A stretch of 64,000 nucleotides of DNA from Pandoraea iniqua (lineage in GTDB: Bacteria > Pseudomonadota > Gammaproteobacteria > Burkholderiales > Burkholderiaceae): positions 62,001 to 126,000 of the forward strand of contig NZ_CABPSF010000008.1 of assembly GCF_902459685.1 (NCBI RefSeq). The letters are read 5' to 3'. The position numbers and the translations under genes are program-made. Below are positions 1 through 8,095 of the stretch, piece by piece. The notes under the pieces were generated by a model, which saw nothing but the letters and a program-made list of their open reading frames with translations, ran no database searches and had not been told where the DNA came from. Position 1 is the stretch's first letter; each line of letters opens with the position of its first letter.

Positions 1-2
1 AC

Positions 3-308
3 CTGTGGACGCCGGAGTTCCGCGACGAGATTCGCGAGCTGTTCAAGAAGGCTGTCGAGCTGGAGTATCGCTACGCTGAAGACACGATGCCGCGCGGCGT
101 GCTCGGTCTGAACGCGGGCATGTTCAAGAGCTATCTGCGCTTCATCGCGAACCGTCGCTGCGCGCAAATCGGTCTCGAGGCGCTCTACCCGAACGAAGAG
201 AATCCGTTCCCGTGGATGAGCGAGATGATCGACCTGAAGAAGGAGCGCAACTTCTTCGAGACGCGAGTGATCGATTATCAAACCGGCGGTGCGTTGAGCT
301 GGGACTAA
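3..308 (+). CDS. nrdB: Ribonucleotide reductase beta (R2) subunit, C-terminal part
   Basis: C-terminal 101 codons of the class Ia ribonucleoside-diphosphate reductase R2 subunit, the protein carrying the diiron/tyrosyl-radical cofactor used by NrdA to reduce NDPs to dNDPs. The frame is open from base 3, so the gene begins outside the window. The helical region around [14 protein letters not shown] and the end [10 protein letters not shown] match the betaproteobacterial NrdB C-terminus as I know it; the last residues are the tail that docks on NrdA. The catalytic residues lie upstream and cannot be checked. A long hairpin (314-353) follows the stop codon directly. Confidence 0.93.
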   Translation: MWTPEFRDEIRELFKKAVELEYRYAEDTMPRGVLGLNAGMFKSYLRFIANRRCAQIGLEALYPNEENPFPWMSEMIDLKKERNFFETRVIDYQTGGALSWD

Positions 309-313
309 GCGTT

Positions 314-353
314 GCATGAAAATGGGTGCTGGCTGCAAAGCCAGCATTCATGC
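314..353 (+). terminator. Hairpin just after nrdB
   Basis: An 8-bp stem (327-334 with 339-346, GCAA loop) is extended by a second 7-bp arm (314-320 with 347-353) across an asymmetric 6-nt bulge. It begins six bases after the nrdB stop codon. There is no U-tract, so it may be a Rho-assisted terminator or a 3'-end stabiliser rather than a classical intrinsic terminator. Confidence 0.45.
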
Positions 354-572
354 GGTTCTTGAGAGGGTGGTGTGTGCGTGCGAAGCACGCGTGACTTGTG
401 CGAAGAGAAGTCAAAGCGAAGCGCAAGAGAAGGCACGAGTCACACACATCGCCCTCGTCATCGCATGCTCGTGAGTGCGTCGAAGTGATCGAAGCACGCG
501 TGCGATGTGCATCAAATACAACAGATTGACTTCTTCGTTGCGATTGATGTGCGCTTTTTTATGCGCAAAGTA

Positions 573-601
573 TTAACATCGCATCACAAAAGAATTATTA
601 T
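573..601 (+). promoter_or_regulatory. Sigma70-like promoter of the candidate small RNA
   Basis: TTAACA at 573-578 and TATTAT at 596-601 are separated by exactly 17 bp. Each hexamer is one mismatch from the sigma70 consensus, and they sit in an AT-rich island within high-GC DNA. Transcription would start near base 608. This is the best-scoring promoter I can see by eye in the window. Confidence 0.55.
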
Positions 602-607
602 TCGCTC

Positions 608-843
608 AAATAAATTGCAGTCTCGATGAACACACGAAAGCACATTGCTTTCCTCCCGCGACAGAGAGCTGGTAGTTACGGAGCGTAAAAACCTTGGTGC
701 ATAGCAAGCAGTATCGCTTATCCGCTATCGCAATCTCCTCCATCCCGATGACGGGACAGGCAAGCTACCCCCCGAAGAATCTGGCGAACTCCCCTTTTCA
801 AGACAATCGAATTGCTGACGGCGATGTCGTCGGCAATTTTTTT
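608..843 (+). ncRNA. Candidate small RNA or long leader ending in an intrinsic terminator
   Basis: The unit is defined by the promoter at 573-601 and a strong terminator at 811-843, giving a transcript of about 235 nt. Internal hairpins are visible at 636-652 (6-bp stem) and 743-756 (5-bp stem, ATGA loop). No ORF in it has a plausible ribosome binding site. It does not resemble 6S RNA, tmRNA, RNase P RNA or a riboswitch that I recognise. It could be an independent sRNA, or an attenuated leader of the downstream histone-like gene. The boundaries are inferred from promoter and terminator only. Confidence 0.42.
811..843 (+). terminator. Intrinsic terminator of the candidate small RNA
   Basis: A 10-bp stem (811-820 with 828-837, one G-T wobble) and a 7-nt loop are followed by an uninterrupted T-run to 843. 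It lies about 500 bp after nrdB and 180 bp before the histone-like gene, so it most likely ends a transcript started inside the intergenic region. Confidence 0.75.
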
Positions 844-880
844 GCGCGCGTGACCACTCATGGTAAGCGTCATGCGCGCA
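843..880. repeat. 12-bp inverted repeat directly after the terminator
   Basis: Arms 843-854 and 869-880 pair over 12 positions with one wobble, around a 14-nt loop. The repeat starts on the last base of the preceding T-run. It could fold as a second hairpin in read-through RNA or act as a DNA site upstream of the histone-like gene. Confidence 0.5.
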
Positions 881-1024
881 GCGCCGAATTCATTAGCGTA
901 AGCCGTCGATGTCCGATGCGTACGCCGATGAATAGCCCGCTCGCCGGCGGTTCGCCGTGCGGTGGTCGGGTTTCCTTCTCAGGTAGTTTCGTTTGAGTGA
1001 TATCTCACGTTAAGGAGCATTGTG

Positions 1025-1690
1025 ATGGCTACTACTGCTAAGAAAAAACCCGCAGTCAAGAAGGCTGCTGTTGCGAAGAAGCCGGTAGCGAAGAAGGCTG
1101 CTGCTGCCAAGAAGCCTGTCGCCAAGAAGGCTGTGGCCGCTAAGAAGCCGGTCGCTAAGAAGGCTGTTGCCGCTAAGAAGCCGGCCGCCAAGAAGGTCGC
1201 CGCTAAGAAGCCGGCAGCCAAGAAAGTCGCAGTGAAGAAGGTTGCTGCGAAGAAGCCGGTGGCCAAGAAGGCAGCGGTGAAGAAGGTTGCAGCCAAGAAG
1301 CCGGTGGCCAAGAAAGCCGCAGTGAAGAAGGTTGCTGCGAAGAAGCCGGTCGCTAAGAAAGCAGCCGTCAAGAAAGTCGCCGCCAAGAAGCCGGCAGCCA
1401 AGAAGGCAGCAGTGAAGAAGGTTGCTGCCAAGAAGCCGGCTGCCAAGCCTGCTGCGAAGAAGGCTGCTGCGAAGAAGCCGGCTGCTAAGAAGCCTGCCGC
1501 TGCGGCGAAGAAGCCTGCTGCTAAGCCGGCCGCTAAGCCGGCTGCTGCCAAGAAGCCCGCTGTGAAGAAGGCTGTCGTGAAGAAGGTTGCTAAGCCTGCT
1601 GCGGCTCCCGCAGCAGCACCGGCAGCCGCTCCGAAGACGGCACTGAACCCGGCAGCTGCATGGCCGTTCCCGACCGGCAGCCGTCCGTAA
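1025..1690 (+). CDS. Histone H1-like Lys/Ala/Pro-rich DNA-binding protein
   Basis: A 221-residue, extremely basic protein made almost wholly of K, A, P and V. Such bacterial H1-like proteins bind DNA non-specifically and are thought to compact the nucleoid. I chose ATG 1025 because AAGGAG at 1012-1017 is then 7 nt upstream; a GTG at 1022 is also in frame. After a short start, KKP(V/A)AKKA-type repeats run through most of the chain, including a regular 15-residue repeat at about residues 70-144. The non-repetitive end NPAAAWPFPTGSRP is the conserved C-terminus of Burkholderia-type H1-like proteins. It is followed by a strong terminator and preceded by a structured region that may regulate it. 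Confidence 0.9.
   Translation: MATTAKKKPAVKKAAVAKKPVAKKAAAAKKPVAKKAVAAKKPVAKKAVAAKKPAAKKVAAKKPAAKKVAVKKVAAKKPVAKKAAVKKVAAKKPVAKKAAVKKVAAKKPVAKKAAVKKVAAKKPAAKKAAVKKVAAKKPAAKPAAKKAAAKKPAAKKPAAAAKKPAAKPAAKPAAAKKPAVKKAVVKKVAKPAAAPAAAPAAAPKTALNPAAAWPFPTGSRP
1232..1456 (+). repeat. 45-bp tandem repeat inside the H1-like gene, five copies
   Basis: Units start at 1232, 1277, 1322, 1367 and 1412. Each encodes the 15-residue block VKKVAAKKPVAKKAA or a close variant; the last unit ends in KPAA. Synonymous changes distinguish the copies. The unit is a multiple of three, so copy-number change keeps the frame. Confidence 0.85.
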
Positions 1691-1757
1691 TTCGAGTGCT
1701 GACGCAGGGACCAAGACACTTAGGTGTCTTTTGACCGAGTAGTCCTACTCGATCAGA

Positions 1758-1794
1758 AACCCGCTGTGACGCGAGTCGCCACAGCGGGTTTTTT
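1758..1794 (+). terminator. Intrinsic terminator of the H1-like gene
   Basis: A perfect 11-bp stem (1758-1768 with 1780-1790) is followed by a T-run to 1794. It lies 68 bp after the stop codon. Confidence 0.85.
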
Positions 1795-1827
1795 CATGGG
1801 CGAACGAACAGCGGGTGTGCGAGTGCA

Positions 1828-1857
1828 GAAATGCAAACGGGCGACCTGTGGTCGCCC
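1828..1857 (-). terminator. Hairpin after the glycine-zipper lipoprotein gene
   Basis: A perfect 8-bp stem (1839-1846 with 1850-1857) with a 3-nt loop, read on the minus strand, is followed by GTTTGCATTT. It ends the long minus-strand cluster and is a reasonable but not ideal intrinsic terminator. Confidence 0.5.
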
Positions 1858-1928
1858 GCTGCATGCGCTTGGATTGCGCTCAGAGCGCCGTGGCGGCGCT
1901 CGCACGTCTTGCCGTCTAACGGACCAGC

Positions 1929-2408
1929 TTAATGGGTCACGCGGGTCACACCGCCGCTCGAGAGCAGGCGTACGCGCTGGCCCGGTTGGAAGGCGTCGTC
2001 GGCATCCTGCGTGATCGCACGCAGCTCGCCATTGTCGAGTCGCACGGTGATCTCCAGCCCTGCCTTCTTGCTCATCCGGTTCTCGACGGCTTGCCCGGCA
2101 ACGGCGCCGAGCAGACCGCCGATGATGCCCGTGGCAATCGAGCCGCGACCGCCACCGATGGCGCTGCCACCGATCGCACCCAGTGCGCCGCCGCCGACAA
2201 CGCCGAGCACGCCCGGATCGCCGTTGCTGCTGTCGATCGTCACCGGACGAACCGATTCGACCGTGCCCATGCGAACGACCTGTTCGCGTTGTGCCTGGCG
2301 GCTGTTGTAGACGCTCGCGGAATTGCTCGGGCCGAACGCCGTGCAGGCGGACAGCATGAGCGATGCCGTGACGGTGAGAACTACGAGCGGTGTGGTCAGT
2401 CGTGCCAT
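1929..2408 (-). CDS. Glycine-zipper outer-membrane lipoprotein (SlyB/PcP-like)
   Basis: A 159-residue lipoprotein. The start is the ATG at 2408, which gives a short signal peptide ending in the lipobox LSAC (lipidated Cys22), with AGGA about 9 nt upstream; a longer frame exists but overlaps the upstream gene. Residues 64-103 hold a glycine-zipper segment (GVVGGGALGAIGGSAIGGG), as in the rickettsial 17-kDa antigen / SlyB family, which inserts in the outer membrane and supports envelope integrity. The C-terminal part is a small beta domain. It starts 16 bp after the PfkB kinase gene and is probably the last gene of that operon. The family role is inferred. Confidence 0.85.
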   Translation of the reverse strand: MARLTTPLVVLTVTASLMLSACTAFGPSNSASVYNSRQAQREQVVRMGTVESVRPVTIDSSNGDPGVLGVVGGGALGAIGGSAIGGGRGSIATGIIGGLLGAVAGQAVENRMSKKAGLEITVRLDNGELRAITQDADDAFQPGQRVRLLSSGGVTRVTH

Positions 2409-2424
2409 CGTTAATATCCTGAAA

Positions 2425-3360
2425 TCATTCGAAGCGGTGGCCGAACGCTTCTTCATATTGCGCGTCGATGTCGGCGCGCGTCGGTGCATAGGTCTGCGGG
2501 CCCTGCTCGGCAATCTTGAGCGAACCCATCAGGCTGGCCAGTCGGCCAGTGGTCGGCCAGTCGAGACCCTTTTCGATGCCATAGAGCAACCCGCCACGGA
2601 ACGCGTCGCCGCATCCGGTCGGATCGACGACTCGCTTGGCTTTCACAGCAGGAATGTCGTGCTGCTCACCGCCGGCGAAGATCAGGGCCCCGTGTTCTCC
2701 GCGTGTGACGATCAGTGCCTCGACTCGCGACTGGAGGTCTTCCAGCGACCAACCGGTCTTGGAGGCGAGGAGCTTGGCTTCGTAGTCGTTGACCGCGAGA
2801 TAAGTGGCAAGTTCCACGATGCGACGCAGTGTCTCAGACGACAGAATCGGCAGGCCCTGACCCGGATCGAACACGAACGGGACGCCCGCGGCGGCGAACC
2901 CTTCGGCGTGCGCGAGCATCGCTTCGGGACCGTCCGGTGCCACGATGCCGAGCGTTGCGCCCTTCACGTCGGCCACACGGTTTTGTGCCGAGAACATCAT
3001 CGCGCCCGGGTGGAAAGCGGTGATCTGGTTGTTGTCCAGATCGGTGGTGATCATCGCGTTAGCCGTCATGGTGTCGGACACCGTGCGCACGAACTCGGTG
3101 GTCATACCGAGCGAGCTGAAACGCTCGAGGTAGGCGCCGCCGTCTTCGCCGACCGTGGCCATCACCGTGGGTGATCCGCCGAGCAAATGCAGGCTGTAAC
3201 CGATGTTGCCCGCGCAGCCGCCAAAATTGCGGCGCATGGTCGGCACGAGGAAGCTCACGTTCAGGATGTGCACCTGGTCGGGCAGGATGTGCTCGCCGAA
3301 GCGGCCTTCGAACGTCATGATGTTGTCGTAGGCGAGCGAGCCGCAGATCACGGTAGTCAC
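2425..3360 (-). CDS. PfkB-family carbohydrate/nucleoside kinase
   Basis: A 311-residue ribokinase-fold kinase. The N-terminus (ICGSLAYDNIM) and the glycine-rich NFGGCAGNIGYSLHLLG are the sugar/nucleoside-binding region. The C-terminal signature DPTGCGDAFRGG carries the catalytic Asp and anion hole; Cys replaces the usual Ala of GAGD. Sequences of this type are often labelled adenosine kinase or ribokinase, but the substrate cannot be read from the sequence. It lies between tpx and the lipoprotein on the same strand and is probably co-transcribed with the latter. Confidence 0.88.
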   Translation of the reverse strand: MTTVICGSLAYDNIMTFEGRFGEHILPDQVHILNVSFLVPTMRRNFGGCAGNIGYSLHLLGGSPTVMATVGEDGGAYLERFSSLGMTTEFVRTVSDTMTANAMITTDLDNNQITAFHPGAMMFSAQNRVADVKGATLGIVAPDGPEAMLAHAEGFAAAGVPFVFDPGQGLPILSSETLRRIVELATYLAVNDYEAKLLASKTGWSLEDLQSRVEALIVTRGEHGALIFAGGEQHDIPAVKAKRVVDPTGCGDAFRGGLLYGIEKGLDWPTTGRLASLMGSLKIAEQGPQTYAPTRADIDAQYEEAFGHRFE

Positions 3361-3418
3361 GAGATGATTCCTTACTAGAAGTCAGAGGGGCACGGCGGCA
3401 CGTCAGCCGGACGGCAAT

Positions 3419-3473
3419 GTGCCGGCGCAGGCGCCGGCACGGGTCATGCGTTTGGCCGTCACGGATGACGGCC
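3419..3473 (-). other. Two GC-rich hairpins between tpx and the PfkB kinase gene
   Basis: A near-palindrome at 3419-3440 (10-bp arms, 2-nt centre) and a 7-bp stem at 3454-3460/3467-3473 follow the tpx stop codon on the minus strand. Neither has a T-run. They could reduce read-through from tpx or stabilise mRNA ends. Confidence 0.45.
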
Positions 3474-3487
3474 GATGAACTACCGGC

Positions 3488-3988
3488 TTACGCCAGTGCA
3501 GCCAGTGCGGCGTCGTAGTTCGGTTCGTTCTTGATCTCGGGCACGAGTTCGGCGTGCACGACGCGGTTCTCGGCATCGAGCACCACCACGGCGCGGGCGC
3601 TCACGCCGGCGAGCGGGCCGGTCGTGATGGCCACGCCGTAGTCCTTCAGGAACTCGCGGCCGCGCATGGTCGAGAGCGTGACGACGTTGTTCAGGCCTTC
3701 GGTCGCGCAGAAGCGGCTCATGGCGAACGGCAGGTCGGCCGAGATCACGAGCACGACGGTGTTTTCAAGCTTGCCGGCGGCTTCGTTGAACTTGCGGGTC
3801 GACGTGGCGCAGGTCGGCGTGTCGAGGCTCGGCACGATGTTCAGAACCTTGCGTTTGCCCGCGAAGTCATCGAGCGTGACGTCCTGCAATTTGGCATTGA
3901 CCAGCTTGAGCGCCGGTGCAGTTTGCCCCTTCTGCGGGAACTGGCCGTCGACTTCGATGGGGTTACCCCCGAGGGTGACTTGGGACAT
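3488..3988 (-). CDS. tpx: Thiol peroxidase
   Basis: A 166-residue atypical 2-Cys peroxiredoxin that reduces hydrogen and alkyl peroxides using thioredoxin. The peroxidatic Cys60 lies in [10 protein letters not shown], and the resolving Cys94 in SRFCATEG; the conserved Thr57 and Arg are also present. Length is normal for Tpx. AGGAG about 7 nt before the ATG supports the start. It sits between the DUF3426 gene and the PfkB kinase gene on the same strand, with hairpins after it, so it may be partly uncoupled from the downstream genes. Confidence 0.96.
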   Translation of the reverse strand: MSQVTLGGNPIEVDGQFPQKGQTAPALKLVNAKLQDVTLDDFAGKRKVLNIVPSLDTPTCATSTRKFNEAAGKLENTVVLVISADLPFAMSRFCATEGLNNVVTLSTMRGREFLKDYGVAITTGPLAGVSARAVVVLDAENRVVHAELVPEIKNEPNYDAALAALA

Positions 3989-4021
3989 TGATATCTCCTA
4001 GTGTTGAGTGCGGCAGCGCTA

Positions 4022-5137
4022 TCAGGGATAAAACGCGAGTACCCGATAGTTACTGGCAAGCGCTGCTTGCGCCGACAATCGTAACCGAATCGTGCGTTCG
4101 TTGTGCGGTGCAAGGCCGGCATCGCGCAACGTGTTGTCGGCAACATAATCGCCCGCAGCAAAAACGCGTCGCACGACCGGCTTGCCGTCGATATCCGAGA
4201 GGGTAAGTTCAAGCGATGGCCACGCCACCGCGTGGCCGGCATCGTTGCGCATGAAGACGGTCAGCGTCATCGGCACGCTGTCGGCCGGGACGGTGGCGTC
4301 TGCCGAGGCGTCGCTCGCGGCGGCGATGGTCGAAGCCGTCGCGGTGCTGGCAGCGCTATTGCTATCCGTCGTGTTGGTGGCACTGCCGTCGTCGGTCACC
4401 AGCGTGACGCTCGAGAGTTGCAGCATGTCCGGCTGACGCGCCGGTGCGATGGCGATGTGCAGCGGACGTCCGACGGCGGCGAACGCGTCGCGAAGCGCAG
4501 GGAATCGGTCGACGAGCGCCGCGCGTTCGAGCCATGCCCATTGCGCGAGCAGGCCAATGACGGCCAGCGTGAGCAGCACACGCCAGATGACGCGGGCGGC
4601 ACCCGGCGGCTTTTCCGCCGGCGTGATGGCGGACGCACCCGCGAGCTTTGCGCTTGCCGGTGTCGCCGTCGGTGCCGGTAATACGGTGGGGTCTTCGTCG
4701 TCGATGTAACGACCGGGACCGTGCTGCATCTGCGCACGGCTCTCGTCGGGTGTGCCGAGCAACGCTGCGATCGCCGTGGGCGTCAGCATCTCGGGCACGG
4801 ACATGCGCGCTGTCGAGGCTTCGCTTTCGATATCGCTTAGGCTTGGGTTCGCGGTGTCTGCGGGTTCGCTAACGACGGGCGCGGGAGCAAGTGCTGATGC
4901 GGCTGGTGAGGCGACCGGCGCCGCGTGCATCTCCGGCACCGACTCGGTTGCCACCTGCGGTGCCTCGTCGTCTCCGTCTCCCGGCGGTTCACAAAGGTAC
5001 GCGCGCCCATCGAACACCTCGCGGCAATGGCCGCAGCGCACCAGTCCGTCGCGCAGCTTGAGCTGGTCGGCGACGACGCGAAAGACGGTATGACAGTGAG
5101 GGCAGCGGGTAGCCTGAACGCGCGGGGATGGGGTCAT
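4022..5137 (-). CDS. Zinc-ribbon (MJ0042) / DUF3426 single-pass membrane protein
   Basis: A 371-residue protein of unknown function. The N-terminal zinc ribbon has Cys12/Cys15 (CPHC) and Cys35/Cys38 (CGHC), the MJ0042-type motif. A long Ala/Pro/Ser-rich low-complexity linker follows, then one transmembrane helix at about residues 184-202, then a C-terminal DUF3426 domain that would lie across the inner membrane. The topology suggests a cytoplasmic metal-bound module coupled to a periplasmic domain. The gene starts 24 bp after prmA, and this neighbourhood is typical of Burkholderiaceae. Confidence 0.88.
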   Translation of the reverse strand: MTPSPRVQATRCPHCHTVFRVVADQLKLRDGLVRCGHCREVFDGRAYLCEPPGDGDDEAPQVATESVPEMHAAPVASPAASALAPAPVVSEPADTANPSLSDIESEASTARMSVPEMLTPTAIAALLGTPDESRAQMQHGPGRYIDDEDPTVLPAPTATPASAKLAGASAITPAEKPPGAARVIWRVLLTLAVIGLLAQWAWLERAALVDRFPALRDAFAAVGRPLHIAIAPARQPDMLQLSSVTLVTDDGSATNTTDSNSAASTATASTIAAASDASADATVPADSVPMTLTVFMRNDAGHAVAWPSLELTLSDIDGKPVVRRVFAAGDYVADNTLRDAGLAPHNERTIRLRLSAQAALASNYRVLAFYP

Positions 5138-5161
5138 GGGACTCGGCGCGTTGTGAGCGCT

Positions 5162-6055
5162 TTAACCGGCGGCCTGCCCGTGCAGGCAGACCCAGCCGTC
5201 GTGTGCGCGCCAGACCGACATCTTCATATAGGGCGCGTAAGCGGCGATCACCTCGTCGGCCTGCCGCTCCAGCACGCCCGAGAGCGCGAGCCGGCCGCCG
5301 GGTGCCACACGCGAGGTGAGCATCGAGGCGAGCAGCTTGAGCGGATTCGACAGGATGTTGGCGACCACGATATTGAACTGACCGTCGCGCAGATCGTCGG
5401 GCAGGCCGTATTCGACCGGCGCGTGATTGCGCTCGCTGTTATAGCGTGCCGACTCGACCGCCTGCGGATCGATGTCGATGCCGACCACCGGATCGGCGCC
5501 GCACTTGCGCGCCAGAATGGCCAGAATGCCCGAGCCGCAACCGTAGTCGAGCAGCGACTGCCCGGCTTGCACGTGTTGCTCGAGCCACTCCATGCACAAG
5601 CGCGTGGTGGGGTGGCTGCCGGTGCCGAACGCGAGGCCCGGATCGAGTTCGAGGATGAGCGCGTCGGCATCGGGCGCATCGTGCCACGACGGCACGACCC
5701 AGATGCGCTCGCCGATCTGCATCGGCTCGAATTGCGATTGCGTCAGACGCACCCAGTCCTGATCTTCCACGTCGCGCACCGTGAAGGCCGGCGACTCGGG
5801 CAGGTTGAGTTCGTTGACGGCCGCCGCGAGCAGCACGGCGGCGTCCTGATCTTCCCCCACCAGCGCGACCACGCGCGAGCGCTGCCACGCGGTGTCCGGC
5901 GGGGTGAGACCCGGCTCGCCGAACATCGGTTGCTCGTCGGGGGTGTCGGCATCCGCGTCTTCCACGGAGACCGACAGGACACCCAGGTCGATCAGGGTGT
6001 CCGACAGGGCCTCAGCTTGTGCGCGGGCAACTTCCACGACGAGTTCGCGATACAT
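5162..6055 (-). CDS. prmA: Ribosomal protein L11 methyltransferase
   Basis: A 297-residue SAM-dependent methyltransferase that trimethylates lysines and the N-terminus of ribosomal protein L11. The N-terminal substrate-recognition domain has the typical start [10 protein letters not shown]. The Rossmann-fold SAM site is [19 protein letters not shown] followed by GIDIDPQAV, and the post-I motif VANILSNPL is also present. Length is normal. It lies downstream of accC with a 40-bp gap, an arrangement common in proteobacteria. Confidence 0.96.
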   Translation of the reverse strand: MYRELVVEVARAQAEALSDTLIDLGVLSVSVEDADADTPDEQPMFGEPGLTPPDTAWQRSRVVALVGEDQDAAVLLAAAVNELNLPESPAFTVRDVEDQDWVRLTQSQFEPMQIGERIWVVPSWHDAPDADALILELDPGLAFGTGSHPTTRLCMEWLEQHVQAGQSLLDYGCGSGILAILARKCGADPVVGIDIDPQAVESARYNSERNHAPVEYGLPDDLRDGQFNIVVANILSNPLKLLASMLTSRVAPGGRLALSGVLERQADEVIAAYAPYMKMSVWRAHDGWVCLHGQAAG

Positions 6056-6095
6056 AGGGCGAGTGCTTCCTTACAGATGAACGGCTAAAAACGGC

Positions 6096-7457
6096 TTAAT
6101 TACCGCCGACGGCAGACTTCTGCGCCAGCTTGTGTTCCAGATAGTGAATGCTCGTGCCGCCTTCGACGAACTTGGCGTCGAGCATCATTTCCCGGTGCAG
6201 CGGAATGTTGGTCTGGATACCTTCGATCACGATTTCCGACAGCGCCACACGCATACGACGGATGGCTTGGTCGCGCGTCGCGCCGTAGGCGATCAGCTTG
6301 CCGATCATCGAGTCGTAGTTCGACGGCACGAAGTAACCGTTGTAAGCGTGCGAGTCGACGCGAATGCCCGGGCCGCCGGGCATGTGCCAGGCGGTGATGC
6401 GGCCCGGCGACGGTGTGAACTTGTACGGATCTTCGGCGTTGATACGGCATTCGATCGCGTGACCCTGGAACTGCACGTCGCGCTGACGCAGGGCAAGCTT
6501 CTCGCCGGCCGCGATGCGGATCTGCTCCTGCACAATGTCCACGCCCGTGATCATTTCGGTCACCGGGTGTTCGACCTGCACGCGCGTGTTCATTTCGATG
6601 AAGTAGAACTCACCGTTTTCGAACAGGAATTCGAACGTGCCGGCACCGACGTAACCCATCTTCTTGCAGGCGTCGGCGCAACGATCGCCGATACGCTCGA
6701 TCAGACGGCGCGGAATCAGCGGTGCGGTGGCTTCTTCGATCACCTTCTGGTGACGGCGCTGCATGGAGCAGTCGCGCTCGCCCAGCCAGATGGCGTTCTT
6801 GTGCTTGTCGGCGAGCACCTGGATCTCGATATGGCGCGGGTTCTCGAGGAACTTCTCCATATAGACTTCCGGGTTGTTGAACGCCCGGCCGGCTTCTTCG
6901 CGCGTCATGTTGACCGCGTTCACGAGTGCCGCTTCCGTGTGCACCACGCGCATGCCGCGGCCACCACCGCCGCCAGCGGCCTTGATGATCACCGGATAGC
7001 CGATCTGGCGTGCAATACGCACGATTTCCTTCGGATCGTCGGGCAATGCGCCTTCCGAACCCGGCACGCAGGGCACGCCGGTCTTGATCATGGTCTGCTT
7101 GGCCGAGACCTTATCGCCCATCAGGCGAATGGTGTCGGGGCGCGGGCCGATGAACGTGAAGCCCGATTGCTCGACGCGCTCGGCGAAGTCGGCATTTTCG
7201 GAGAGGAAACCGTAGCCCGGGTGGATGGCCTGCGCGTCGGTGACCTCGGCGGCGCTGATCAGCGCCGGCATGTTCAGATAGCTGAGCTGCGACGGGGCCG
7301 GGCCGATACAGACGGCTTCGTCGGCGAGCTTGACGTACTTGGCTTCCTTGTCGGCTTCGGAGTAGACGACAACGGTCTTGATGCCCAATTCCTTGCACGC
7401 ACGCTGGATGCGCAGGGCAATTTCGCCGCGATTGGCGATGAGGATTTTTTCAAACAT
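6096..7457 (-). CDS. accC: Acetyl-CoA carboxylase, biotin carboxylase subunit
   Basis: A 453-residue ATP-grasp enzyme that carboxylates the biotin on AccB, the first step of malonyl-CoA formation for fatty acid synthesis. The N-terminal [17 protein letters not shown], the ATP-binding loop GGGGGRGM (162-169), the metal-site region [16 protein letters not shown] and the C-terminal biotin carboxylase domain are all present. Length matches the family. It is 106 bp downstream of accB on the same strand, forming the usual accBC operon. Confidence 0.97.
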   Translation of the reverse strand: MFEKILIANRGEIALRIQRACKELGIKTVVVYSEADKEAKYVKLADEAVCIGPAPSQLSYLNMPALISAAEVTDAQAIHPGYGFLSENADFAERVEQSGFTFIGPRPDTIRLMGDKVSAKQTMIKTGVPCVPGSEGALPDDPKEIVRIARQIGYPVIIKAAGGGGGRGMRVVHTEAALVNAVNMTREEAGRAFNNPEVYMEKFLENPRHIEIQVLADKHKNAIWLGERDCSMQRRHQKVIEEATAPLIPRRLIERIGDRCADACKKMGYVGAGTFEFLFENGEFYFIEMNTRVQVEHPVTEMITGVDIVQEQIRIAAGEKLALRQRDVQFQGHAIECRINAEDPYKFTPSPGRITAWHMPGGPGIRVDSHAYNGYFVPSNYDSMIGKLIAYGATRDQAIRRMRVALSEIVIEGIQTNIPLHREMMLDAKFVEGGTSIHYLEHKLAQKSAVGGN

Positions 7458-7563
7458 TTTGTGCAGTCCTGCCCGTAGGGGTAAGGAGCGGGGCCGGCCG
7501 CCCGGCGGTGCGGTGCGGGCGAGCCGCAGTCCGCAACAACGCGTGCGCGTCCGGCAACTGGCT

Positions 7564-8025
7564 TTAGCCGATCACGAACAGCGGCTGACCGTATTCCACA
7601 GCCTGACCGTTCTCGACGAGGATTTCCTTGATCACGCCGGCTTTGTCCGACTCGATCTCGTTGAGCAGCTTCATCGCTTCGATGATGCACAGCGTCTGGC
7701 CTTCCTTGACCGAGTCGCCCACTTGCGCGAACGCGTCGGCGCCCGGCGACGGGGCACGGTAGAACGTGCCGACCATCGGCGAGGTCACGATGTGACCTTG
7801 CGGCACGGCCGGGGCCACCGGCGCTGCGGGGGCAGCCGGGGTCGCGGCGGGGCCTTGCGCACTCATTTGCGGGGCGACCGGCATGGCCATTTGCATCGGG
7901 GCGGCGATCAGTTGCGGCGGTGCCTTGACGATGCGGACCTTGCCTTCGCCTTCGGTGACTTCGAGTTCGGAAATACCCGATTCGGCCACGAGGTCGATCA
8001 ACGTCTTGAGTTTGCGCAAATCCAT
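7564..8025 (-). CDS. accB: Acetyl-CoA carboxylase, biotin carboxyl carrier protein
   Basis: A 153-residue carrier protein of acetyl-CoA carboxylase. Start ATG 8025 is preferred because it begins with the conserved [13 protein letters not shown] and has AAGGAG upstream; a longer frame to 8124 has no support. It has a short N-terminal domain, an Ala/Pro/Met-rich linker (about 35-76) and a biotinyl domain with the thumb around [10 protein letters not shown]. The biotinylated Lys119 lies in EAMKL. Co-directional with aroQ upstream and accC downstream. A 7-bp hairpin (8053-8072) lies in its leader. Confidence 0.96.
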   Translation of the reverse strand: MDLRKLKTLIDLVAESGISELEVTEGEGKVRIVKAPPQLIAAPMQMAMPVAPQMSAQGPAATPAAPAAPVAPAVPQGHIVTSPMVGTFYRAPSPGADAFAQVGDSVKEGQTLCIIEAMKLLNEIESDKAGVIKEILVENGQAVEYGQPLFVIG

Positions 8026-8095
8026 GAAGGAAGCTCCTTGATTCGGTATCGACGCGGGAACAGCGTCCCGCGATGGGAAATAGGGGATGAGAGGA

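Larger units (their letters stand above)
309..1021. other. Structured 0.7-kb intergenic region between nrdB and the histone-like gene
   Basis: No convincing protein gene is seen here; the open frames lack ribosome binding sites and family resemblance. It holds the post-nrdB hairpin, a 13-bp direct repeat (381-393 and 490-502), an AT-rich block at about 555-620 with a sigma70-like promoter, a candidate RNA gene ending in an intrinsic terminator (811-843), and a 12-bp inverted repeat (843-880). The leader of the histone-like gene starts somewhere after 880. Confidence 0.6.

Noticed and set aside
550-567. Small TGCGC/GCGCA hairpin with internal T-run as an nrdB terminator
   Set aside because: The T-run is in the loop rather than after a 5-bp stem, so it does not fit an intrinsic terminator.
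694-996. A 100-residue plus-strand frame in the nrdB downstream region
   Set aside because: No ribosome binding site, crosses the strong terminator at 811-843, and has no family resemblance.
1232-1456. CRISPR-like regular repeat
   Set aside because: The 45-bp units are adjacent with no spacers and encode a continuous H1-like protein.
979-1719. Two long minus-strand frames (Ala/Phe- and Leu/Arg-rich) opposite the histone-like gene
   Set aside because: They arise from reading AAGAAG/GCC repeats in reverse and have no ribosome binding site.
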